DNA of 64,000 bases from Phytophthora sp. 'mugwort' (Eukaryota > Oomycota > Peronosporomycetes > Peronosporales > Peronosporaceae): NCBI GenBank assembly GCA_033558025.1, contig JAUCEF010000018.1, forward strand, positions 3,658,001-3,722,000, in the 5' to 3' direction. The position numbers were made by a program, and so were the translations under genes. Each line of letters opens with the position of its first letter. Position 1 is the stretch's first letter. The notes beneath the pieces are model-generated. The model did no database searches. It was not told where the DNA came from and saw only the letters and a program-made list of their open reading frames with translations. Below are positions 40,071 through 52,000 of this stretch, in pieces.

Positions 40071-43000
40071 TCACTCGCCTAGGAAGAGCGCCACGCCTGC
40101 AAGTACCCAGCGAGCTCTATCGCCTGCAATGGGCATTGATATCTCCACCAGCATTCGCTCGCGATCAGTGGCGTAATACAGCGGGGTTTTGATGCAGTTT
40201 TCCTTCTCGTACATCTCTTGCGCGTCCTCCCGGACAAACGCCACGTAGCAGGACGGCACGGCGACCAGTTCGTGGGCGTCCGACACAGCCTCAAGCAATG
40301 TACCTCCTTCAAACGAGGCGCCTTGCAGTAGTAATCTCGTAAGCTCAAACCACTCGACTTTTGTGCCGCTTAGACGCTCGCGTTCCCAGCAGGACAGGAG
40401 CTTCATGCCGTCCATCGAGCATTTCTGTTCGCGTGCGCTCTGTTGACGTAAAGCATTGAGGAACGTGCCTGGATGTAAAAGCTCAGACAGATCCAAGCCT
40501 TTAGTAAGCAGTTGGCCCATGCCTACGGCCTCTTGCCATTCTGAGAGCGCACGTTTGCGCATGGCAAGTCCGCGTAGCCACGTGGCGACGTTCTCGCTGC
40601 CCTCCCATTGAGCCGCCCACTCGGTCGGAACAACTCCCTTGAGCAGTGCCTTTGCCACCGTTTGGATAGCTGGAGTCAGCAGTCCAGTACCGTAAATCAC
40701 CTTCTTCAATGCCTGTAGACTCGAGTTAACTTGTTGCGCCAGATCCAGCGCGTACTCGTTCTCCAATGCCACAAAAGCGTCCGCTGGAGCCATGACCTGC
40801 AGGTTCTTTCCCGAACTCAAGGACAGCGCACTTCCATCCAATTGCAACCCTGTCGTGAGTTTCCCCCACGTCTCCAGCAACGGACCAAGCTGTGCGCGCC
40901 ATTTTTCGCGGTCGAACGTCGTCGCTGCAGCTTCGCTCGATGACAGAGCCTTCAGCTGAGCAATCACCTGCCCAGAGAGAGCACGCTGCATGGATCGCTC
41001 GATGTTATCCGGTAGACCAAACATGGCTGGGGCGTCGACGTCGGGGAACCGGTCGATAATGTCGACAAAGTCGGCGTGCTGCGTGCTTTGAGGCAGCTTG
41101 ACACCACGCGTCAGACTCTTTTGTCCGGACAGGAGCTCCTGGCTGAAGTACTCGACGAGGTTGCAGCGCAATACCCGCAAATCGTACGGATTGTCGATAC
41201 GTCCACCGTAGATCGCATTCTCCATCAGCCCGTGCAGTGTCTGCCAATCAATGGAACCAGAGCCACCTCCGCTAGTCTGACAAGCCAGCTCCATGACGTT
41301 CGAGCCTGCACGGAAGTCTCCAAACGAGAACTCGTAGAATTTGGTCCAGCCTTGCGGGATGTACGTGCGTCGCTCCTGTAGTAGAGCATGGAAGAATGCC
41401 AGTAAAAAGAGGAGCTGTGCACGCGCTGGAGATCCCTTTGCAATGAAGCCCGGACTCCACGCAGCGTACGTGCGTTGTAGGTTCTTCTTCATCCCTGGAG
41501 GAGACTCGAACGTGATCTTCAGACTCTGCTCCAGTAACACAAGCGGGAAGGCATCATGAGGCTCGGTCGTGAGCCACAGTCGGAACTTGTGACTAGCGTT
41601 GAGTGCATTAACCTGCTTCTCAAGTACCGGGAGCCACGCAATCACAAGATGAAGGTTCTGTAGGCAGAGCCACTCGCCATGTTCAGCTGTAGACTTGAGT
41701 AGATTGAGTGCCTTGTCCTGTTGACCACCTCCCATGGCAACCTCAAAGTAGTGGCCCTTTCCAATGACCGACGTCGCGACTTCTTCCAGCTCTTTGGACG
41801 GATCCGCTCCTGCCGTTGTAAGCAGCAGCACTGGCGTCGTATTGGTGGCTTCTTCCGTGCCAATGACCTTAAAGTCGAGCGACGGAGGCGTCAATGACTT
41901 TAACTGCATCACACCGCAAATGAATTGAACAATGGCGCTTTGCAGTCGATCAGGACGCAATGCCTGGACCACCAATAACTTCTGGAAGGCAGAGAGACCT
42001 CCTGTCGAGCCCGACTTGTCCATCTTTGGATGGAAATTCTGCTCGCACTCCATCGATTTGGACCATCGGATCCACATGTCGTGGCTCTCAAACTTACACT
42101 GCTGAGCCAAATGTGGCAGCGTTTCCACAAGCTGCGTGAACGCCTCTTTCCTCTCGGGTGACGCCCATTCCGGTAGCGACGTGTGTCCTCCCGAGCTTTT
42201 GTCGAGCTCAACCACTTGGCCACGGAAGAATTCATACTCCTTCTTGTCAAAGCATTCCGGATGCATTCCGTGCACCAAATGCAGACCAAACATGGGTCGA
42301 TGCTCTTTGAACAGTGCACGACCAACAAACATGAGCACTTTATGCTCGAGGATGGGGATCAAGCGCAAAATGCGGTCCTTGGTACTGGCAGACGCCATTT
42401 TCGTTGCCAATGTCGCTTTAAAGAGCCCCAAGAACGACCCGAGCGAGAAGCGGTACATGTGGTTCACGGCACTCAGTTGTTTGACGAGGAAAAACATCCT
42501 GGCGCCTTCACGAGCGAACGGCGAGTACATGTCTCGCTTTTCATCCAGTTCTTCGGATTTCTTGGCCGATCGCTCCAGCGCGTGTTCAATCTCAGCGCTC
42601 GTCGCCTTTGTCTTAGTGAGAGAGTCGACGAGCATGGTATTCTCTAGGATATCCCCTTCCGACGTCGCCAGCGCCTCAACGAGCTGTTTCTCGAGCGCTG
42701 CGAGCTGCACTTTGCACTCTTCTTCTTGTCGAAGAAGTTCGCTCTTTTCCTGCTCAAGTTCCGGCTGCTCGTGTTGGATCGTGACGCCAAGAAGCTGACC
42801 TTCGAGACCAGATTTGGTGACTGTAAAGTTGACAACATTGACGATCGCCAGGGCGTCCGGAGCGAGTGGCGGCGACGGATTCCGTGTTACGAGATACAGT
42901 CGAAAGTTCTCATTGTAGTCGATCACCTTGTCGCCTAAAGCGACGACAAAACGCGGACCCTGATGAATCAAATCCTTGCGTACCAACGGATACAGATACG

Positions 43001-46000
43001 GCTCGATGGTGTCCACTTCGAGGATCACAAGCGTCTTCCCGAAGCGTACAGCTTGTTCCACCAGGTTGACAAAGCGAGCATCTTGTGACTGAACGATTGA
43101 GAGCGGACGCGTCGTGTCCTTGGCCAGTTCAGCTTGTAACCAACTGGTACTGGCACTAGCAGGATCGATGATGAACGGACAGCGTTCACCGCTTGAATTC
43201 GAGACAATCAGCGCGTTCTCCATCGACAAATTATCCGACGGAAGTCCCATCCCTTTCCACGTGAGCAGTTCGCTCTCCGTGCTCAGTAGTTTGCGGTAGT
43301 CAAAGTGTAGACTGCTGGATGGAGTTAGATTCTCCAGTAAATCGCGCTCCCATCCCTTGACGACACGCTTACGAGCGTCTTCCGAGCATTTCCCGAGGAA
43401 CGTCGTGAAGGCAGAAGCCAGTAGCATCCGTACTGGCAACTCGGTGAGTCGACTCTCAAGCTCTTTGACTTGTTCCGACCAGCGGTGCTTCTCTCCACCC
43501 AACTTGGTCAACAAACCTTGCGCCTTGTTCAATGTGCTCTGTGCCTGCTCCAAGTTGACACGCAAAATCTCGGCTTCTTTGGTCTTATCACCAAACTGCA
43601 CCTTCATTTGTTCCACCGTCGTGTCGATCTTCTTGAGCTCGCTCTCGCACTGCGAAAGACGTTGCTGCGAGGCCTCGAGAGATCGTTTCGCCTCGGCGAG
43701 GTCCGTTTCGAGCGGCTCAATCTTGTTGAGCACCATCGAATACTTGAGATTGGCCTTGACCCATGTGGCCAATGGTGCCGCCGCGACACTGACTCGGTAA
43801 ATGGTCTCGTGGTCGAAAGACGACGTCTTGCTCTTGACCAGCTTGGTCACGGCCTTGGCAATCTCGGGCGTGATCCGATGCGCATCGTAGTTAAGGATAT
43901 CCTCCTTGACGCCGCGATTGCCCAGGAATTTCTTCATGGAATTCCACGATGTGTCCTGGATGCCCAACAGCATGAGCACGGCCGACAGCACGTCGTGAAT
44001 GGGTTCGGGCGGCATCTTGAGCGAGCGGATCTCGTTGAGATTGTCGCTCTTGATATTGCCCACGGCTTCCATGGCCGTCTGTAAAATGGGCGTGATCTCA
44101 CTCAACTCGTGCTCGATCTCTCGCTTGCGCGCATTCGTCGCCGTCTCGGCCTTAGCAAGCTGCTTCTTGAGGTCTTCCACCTCGCGCCGGTTCGTCGCCG
44201 CGCGGTCCAACGCGTTCGTGATCTCTTTCATCGCTTCATCGGCCGAGACCTGCGCCGCACTCAAGTCTTTCTTCTTCAAGACAGCATGACGACTTAAGTC
44301 ATCGACCGTCACACTCGCTTCTTCCAGCTTGCTCAAGCCGCTCTTGAGGTGGCGAATCTCCTGCACAATCTGCTTGCATTTGGCCTCAAACAATGTACGC
44401 CAGGTGCCAAGGAAGCAGATAAACTCCCGTGGCGTGGCGCCAAACTCGTGGCAACTCGCGTACAAGGTCGTCACCAGTGGCGTCATTTTCAACAGACTGT
44501 CCACCAGCTCCGAGCCGTTCAGTAGCAGCTCCGGTAAGCGAGCCATGCTGCTGGTGCTCCATTCCCCCATCCAGACGATTGCACAGCGAGTGTAGAGCGC
44601 CGGGTTGCTCTCGCAGCGCAGTACAAACTGCGGGTTCCGTGACTCCATTGCCAGCACGACGTGCACGAACTGGCGGACACGCGATACGAAAAAGTCGTAG
44701 ACTGTACGGATCTGCTCTTGGCCCGTGGCCCCAATGCTTTCAAGCATGAGTTCCTTAAGCGGAGCAATCTGCGGCTCAATCTCCTCGTGCGTGTACAGAC
44801 CCGGCACTTCCCCCGAACTGAGCAGCGAGTTGGTGAGCTCCAAGATGGCGTCTTGAGTCAGGTGATGGTCCTCCAAGTAGAGCACATAGTGCTGGCCTTG
44901 AACGCCAGCCTTCACCAATAAACTCTTGAGGTCGGTACGGAAGCTGTTCGCGTCATAGTTGCGTGTGACGCTAGGAGAGAACAGAGCGTAGTTCAACATA
45001 GACGAGAGCAATGTGGTAGCTGAGCGTCGACCGACGCCAGAACTCCCCACTAAAAGCATTGAGCCGCCAGGTTCCGACAAGACCCGCTCAATGATCGTCA
45101 AGTGCTCGAGGATCTCGTCAAACAGCAACATGTGCAAGTCTTTCTCTTCGCGTTCGTAAAGCACCATGCCTTGTGCTACCACTTGAGCGAACTCGTCGCT
45201 CGCTATCCGCTGTAAGGGCGCTACTCTCGTGGTCGCACTCACTGCAGAGCTGCCAGCTTCAGTACCGATAGCATTGCCACTAGCAGACCGACAGTGCAGC
45301 GACGTGAAGTAGACATCCTGCAGCTTGGCGACGTGGCGCCACTGTTGCTTCCAGACACTGTTTAGAATCCCGTCAAACTTGGCTTTGGCCTCACTGTCCA
45401 CGAGACGATCACGGAAAAGGCGACAGGCTTCGTGAGCCAGGGCGTCGAGTACGTCTTCGTGCTCGAGGTCGTATCGGATGAGTGCAAAGACCCACTTGGT
45501 CAGATCACGCGGTGTAAAGAGGTAGTGACGCTGTTCATCCACGGAAAACTTGGTCTTGACACTGTCGTACACGTCGACCAGGCTCTTCGCGAGCCGATCC
45601 CGGTTCGCCGCGTCGCGCCAGGTTGCTGGTACGTTTAGTGTGCTCGAAGCATCAAAGACGCCCTCGAGAAATGTGGAATACACCACTGCAAGCTCCTCTG
45701 TCGACGGATAATCCATGTACGCGACCTTGACGATCGCGGTGAACCGCGTGGAGAGAGGATGACGCCCCACGGTCGTCGCAGCATTCATAGACGCTACGAG
45801 TTGAATCTTTTCGACGCCGAGGAACTCGAGATGACGGTCGTAGAAGCCGTTGAACGTGATCAATTGCTGGAGGAAAGCGATTAACATGCACGTCTCGTAC
45901 TGGTCCGGCTTAGGCAAGTTAATGTCCTTGAGATACAGCACCAGTCGCTCCGCATCTCGAGGACGGTAGACGCGACCTGTTGGCGTTGAAAACAGCGAGC

Positions 46001-49000
46001 AACACTGTGCAATCTTGTGGATCACGTGGTCTGCCGTCGTCTGGGCGTTGCAGTGCAGGACGGATACCGTCACGCTCTTGAGGTTCTTGAACGCTTGACG
46101 GATCAACATATTCTTACCGCAACCTTCCGGTCCGACGAGGATGAACGGCTCCATCTTGTCGACCCACGGCTCAATAAGCTTCAGTCCACGTTGCACACTC
46201 ACAGTTGGCACCACAGCGTCCGTGCCATTGCTCACGAGATCTTTGCGGTCCATCTTGCCGTCCATGGCGCCGTACGTGTCACGCTTCGTCTCGTACGTGT
46301 AAAACGTGGAGCCCTGGCAGTAGCAATCGAGTGGGGCCTTGACATCAGGCGGCCGTTCGTTGGCCATCATGAAAAGCGACTTTGCGAACGATGCCCGTGC
46401 CGTCATGGCCAAGTTGGCCCCAAGGCCGCGAATCATGGCACAGACAAACTCGGACCGGGTCGTCGCCGTCGCCACGTGACTCAACCCGTTCAAGATGGTC
46501 CCGACGGTCGTCGTAGCCACAATGGCGTCGTACTTGTGAAGTTCTTCCAACGCTCTCGTGAACAGCTCGTCGATCCATTGTTTCAATGCGTCGCGTGTGC
46601 TGCTGGTACTCGACTCGGACGCAGGTGGTAGAGTGAGCAACCACTTGCTTACAAGTCGTTCGACGGCCATGTCCTCGTCCGAGAGGAAGATCATTCCCAT
46701 GCGCGAGATGGTCGCGGGTGAGGCAAAGCGCAGATCGTGCGTCTCGAAGACAAAGTTGACGTTCGGCCCAAAGTTGATCCGTTCCCCATTCGGTAGCGTC
46801 AGCAGGTGGTTGTCGTCCAAGACCGAGTTGAGTGACTCGATCCATTCCGGATCCACATCGCCATCACAAATGATCCACGAACGGACCGTCTCGGGCTCTT
46901 TGACGACCTGTCGAGCGGCTGCGGTAAGCACGCCGTCTTCCCACTCGCGTGTGTCCAGATCCATGTGGCCTAGTAAACGCTCGCGTGGCATCGATTTCGG
47001 GTTCATGACGTGCGTCTTAACCAGTTGGCCGCATCGGATTAAAGCTTGTTGGAGAACCTGCCAGACGCTGGACTTCCCACTGCCCGAGGGCCCCACCACG
47101 ACGCAGCCCATGCGTTGGTCGAGTGACTCTTTAAGCTGTAGCATCTTGCGGATCTGCAGGTCGTCGACTTGCAAGAAGAACGGTCTACTCGTCATGACGT
47201 CGCGGATGGCCACTTCAAGAGCACCACCCGCTAGATCAGCCGACTCGACGCCAGGGAATACGTCTCCGATCAAGGCTAAGAACCGAGTCGAGTCGACAAA
47301 CGTGAGCTTGGATAACGTGTTGATACGGACGGCTTTGATCAAGACCTCGGTTTCCTCTGCAGTGGTCATTCGGACGGGTTTGCTGTCGCCGGCTTTGGCT
47401 TCTTCTGAGCCTCCAGCACTGATAGCGCGGTCCTTTTTTTCAGCCTGCAAGAGCTTTCCGGCCGTGTTTAAGACAGCCTTGAGTGCACGCAGCCCCCAGT
47501 CATAGTGCTGCTGTCGCGATAGCAATTGTCCCGACAGCGAGTACAGAGAAACCACCTTGGACGCAATGTCTTTTGCTTCGCTGAATCCTTCCGAGTATAG
47601 AATGACTTCGGCGATGAGGTTGTTGTCTGGCCGACCCATGGCCACGGGACGGAAGAGCGCCTTGAGGTTGTCTGGGAGCTTGGACCGTCCGCCATAACCT
47701 TTTCCTGCCGGGTTTAACGTGACAAAGATGCCGGCATTGAAGTCGACGTCGACGGACCGGTTCAACAGGTTGATTGTGCCTGTTTTCTCCTTGATCGCAT
47801 CTTGAATGACCTGAATCTGCTGAGAAATAGCAGAGAGCTGGTCCTCTTTGAGTCGATTAAACTCATCAAAGCAACCCCAGGCCCCGCACTTGACGAGACC
47901 GATGAAGATGCGACCCATGGACTGGAAATCGATCCCTTCGTCGCAGTTGAACACCAGTACTTGACGACCAAATTGACCCCCTAAAGCCTTGACCGACTCG
48001 GTCTTACCTGTACCTGCTGGACCGTACGGGTTCCCACCGAAGCCCATATGCATACCTTGCGTGAGCGTGAGATAACACTTGTCTGTTAGCGGCGTGTGGA
48101 CGAGCTTGGGCGCGTTGCCTTGGTATTCGTACGTGTAGGCGAACTCGGCGTCGTTCATCCGAATCAAACAGGACGCAGGCTCTTTGCCTGGTTTTCGAGT
48201 ATCAAGGTAGAACCGAAGCTGTTTCTGCCAGATCCAATCCGTCACGGAACGGCAATTGGCGGCAACGAGCTGGTCGCACACGTCAATATGGTGCACCAAG
48301 TCAAGCACCAAAGCCTTGACCTTGAGACTCATGAGCAGCTCGGTACTCAAGTCCAAGGATGTCAGTTCTCGCAGTGTGTCTTGCAGACTTCGCTTGAGCT
48401 CCTGTACGCCGCCATTTTGGATGGCAGCTTCAGCTTGAGCGCAGAAACGGATCTGCTCGGTCAGACACAGTACTTGGGACGGGAACGCGTGGTAATCGGG
48501 AGCACGAGCGTCGACACACTGCGCCGTGAGGGCGCGAATGGTGCGTCGCATCTCTTCGGTGAAAGTCTCGAGCCATTCCTCCACGCTGTTTGAGACAGCG
48601 ACCGGCGTGTCCAGTTGCACGCGTTCACCGGCCGCACTCAACATGGCCACAATCTCATCTTGCTTGGCCGAAAACTCGACGCGGTACACGCCCTGGTAGA
48701 GCTTCTTGAGGTGGCTCTGAATCACGGCTGGGTTTTTAGCCTGTCCTAGAATTTCAAGCAAATCTTCATCGCCAATGAAGTAGAACCGCGGCATTCGCGA
48801 GCGCTTGTCCTCCAAGAAATCGGCCAGCGCCTTTTGACACCGCTCAAGCTGGTCGACCATGGTCGCGAGCCGTTCTACCAGCTGTGGGAACATCAATTCA
48901 TCGGCCAGACTGAACAGCTTTGGGTCCCGTTCGACGGCGCCCATGATGTCGGTGAATTCTTCGTCTACACGACGGAAGCGACTCTGCTCGGACGGCAACG

Positions 49001-52000
49001 CTCCTTTGGAAAAAATTGGCTCGAGGAAAACCCATTTGCGTTGAATAATGTTGAGCTGTGTTAAGACTTGGTCCAGCGTACTCATCTTAATCTCGTATTG
49101 ACTGGCCTCGACCTCGAACGGCTTGAAGAACTGCGATTCCTTGAGCGACGCCAACAGCGACTGGTTGTCTCCTACCGCGAGCGTCAGGTCTTTCCAGTCC
49201 TTGATAATAGCCACACAGCGTCCGTCGTGTTCGTGCGTCAACAAGGCGAGTTCGGCCGTCTCGGTCCAGGCCCGTAGTTCCTGTAACGCATCACGGATTG
49301 TCACCTCGCCTTGCGCGCGAGCGTGAAGCACCTTGATGAACTGCAGTGTCGCGGGCATTTCCAGCACGGGAAACACATCGATAAAGTGCTGCACGACCAG
49401 GTTGTTCTTCTCCACGCCGCGAGGGAAGCCGAGCTTCCGGAAGAGCTGCGTCCAGTGATCGTCCTTGAACGGCTCACCACGACAAAGCTTGAGAGCGGGC
49501 ATGGCTCGCTTGACGTGCGTGTTAAAGTCACTGATCTTGTCCACGACGGGCGTACGCTCGGAGCCTTGCGCGGCTTGTTCCTTGACTGCGTCCGCCCACT
49601 TTTGAGCGGTATCGGGGAGTGCAAACATGTTGATACAAAAGGCAAACCAGTCTTGATTTGCGAGGGCCTGCACTTCGTCTCGGAACTGCCGATACGTGTC
49701 CCAGTTGCGCTGCACCTTAATCATGTCGTCGTCCAATGCTGCAAGACCATCGAACATGGGTGCTGGGAGCGAGAAGGCGGCGCAGTTGGACGTCAACGTC
49801 ACGCTGCGTGTCTTCAGGTCGTCCATCTTTTGCCGCCAGTCGGCCACTGCAGAATACACTTTGACGAGGGCATCGTCTTCCCAGGAAGGCACGTCTACCG
49901 GACGCTTGACTCGCCACTGTTCACGCAGTTTATCGATGTCAACATTGCACTCGACCACGTGCGCTTCGATCTCGCCCTTGAGACTCCCTCGCTGCTCTTC
50001 AATCATGTCGTTAAAGGCCTCGAGAGCGATCTCAAAGTTCTCCCAGCGCGTGGGGAGCTGTGAGAGACGCGTCTCGACTTCGGTCGTGTCCAGACTCGCT
50101 CCACTCATGCCGGCACTGCTCCCACCGCCCAGCACTGCAAGAAGGAGGTTCTTCTTCTTATCAGCCTTCTGGAACTGAGCCTGAACGTCCCCTTTGCGTG
50201 CATCAATCTCCTTCCATTCCACTTGAGCCGCGCCAATCTCATCGATCGAATGGGGCCGTTTATTCAAGCTTTCCATGGATGCGTCGACAAAGTCCTCAAC
50301 GATTCGAATGTGATGCAAAGTGCTCTTGCGAAGCGACAGGAGCAACGCGTCAGTAAGTCGCTGCATGTGTTCGTCCAGCGAGCGCTTGAACGGCACGAAC
50401 GACAGGATGATACAGTCCACTTTGACTGTGTCCGGGATCTTGTCGCTCTCTTTCCGCTTCGTCCGGATCGTTTTGAAGTTAATCTCCCAGTCCGCGGGTT
50501 CCTGCAGCGTCGCATCCATGATCGCATCTAAGTCGACGTGTCCACCGCCGCCGATCCGTGCTAGAAACCCCCAATGCTCGTACTCAAACAACAGCGCTTC
50601 TAAGCGAGTGAACAAACGCTCACAGGACTCGTACACACGCACGAGATTGCGAGCGTTGGCGTCACACATGGCCGCAAACACTCTGGGGTTTGCAAAGCCG
50701 CCGAACTTGGTGGGTCTCGCCACAAACTTCTTCATCGCTTTATAGTACGTGGTGCGTAGCTCTTCCACGGGTGGTTTAAGCACCAAGATGGAGCCCGCAG
50801 ACGCTGGAGATGCTGACGCGGGTGGGAAGAGCAGCTCCGTTCGGATCTCCTTGATCTCGGGTAGGTTCTCGTTGAGCATTTCCAAGCCAAGTTGGTAGCC
50901 AGACTCGAGCACTTTGTACACTTGGTGATCCCAATAGAGGAACCACTTGGCGGTGCGGCCCGAGTCTTGCTTGCGGGTTGTCAACTGGGCGCTCCGCTTG
51001 ATCTCATCCCAGCGCTCTTTCCACTTCTGCGGGTACCGTAACAAATCCACGTCCAGGAGCGCGACGAGCTCGTCTCCGAGTTTCTCGTGCGCACGCTTGA
51101 AGCGCCGGTTTTCGGCCGCCAGCCGATCCGCGGCCGTCTGGAGCTGGCTCACGTATTCGTCGCACTCTTCCAGGTTCGCCCATGTCACGTCCTTGCTCTT
51201 GGTCTTCTGGTTCTGGCTTTGAGCCATGCCTGGACGCTGCACGGCGTCTTCAAAGGCCAGCAACGAGTCCAGCAGCATCGGCTTCTGCTCGTCGATAATC
51301 TGCGCCTCGATGCTGTTGTAGAAGTTGGCCACCTTCTGCAGCGTCACCCCAAAGCGATAGTATTTCTCTGCTTCTTCGGCCACTTGACGCACACGAACAG
51401 GTACCCACGCCTCGCCGGCTTGTGTCGTGGTTTGATGCGACGACAGCTCGGTGAGCTGGCGCACATCACGTAGCAGCGTCACGAGGAACTCGCTAAAGTT
51501 CACGACGAGGTCTCCACTTTGCTTGTCAATCTGCATGAGTCTGCCACGAAGCCGCAGGGATTGACGTCCGTTGTGGTCGTCATCTTCGTCCAGTGCACGC
51601 ACTATGGCCTCCTGCCAGTCGCGCACACGGTCGAGCACGAGACCACTAGCTTTCGCTGCCAGCTTATCACATTGCTGAGAGAGACGGGGAAGCGCAGGCA
51701 AGTCGGCGAGGACGCCACGAGCAAGACATTGCATGTCTGCGACTCGCCGGCCCAGCGCGTGAGCCCACACAATCACGTTGACGTCACTACTCAACGTTTT
51801 ACCGACGTGCATGCCGCTCTTGTTGTCTCTGGCTCCAGCGCTGCTGGGGCCAAGATGCTGCCGTCGGGTCTCAAAGTCGCTGTCCAGTTGATCGACATGC
51901 GCCAGAAGCTGTGCGAGGAGAGCGTCACGTTCACCTGCAAGCGCTTGAGCTAGTGTAGGACGCTGCAGGAGGTGCTGGTAGCGCTGCAACAAGCGGGCCG

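Noticed and set aside
49311..50063. 250-aa frame opposite the dynein-2 gene
   Set aside because: Antisense shadow of a conserved coding region.
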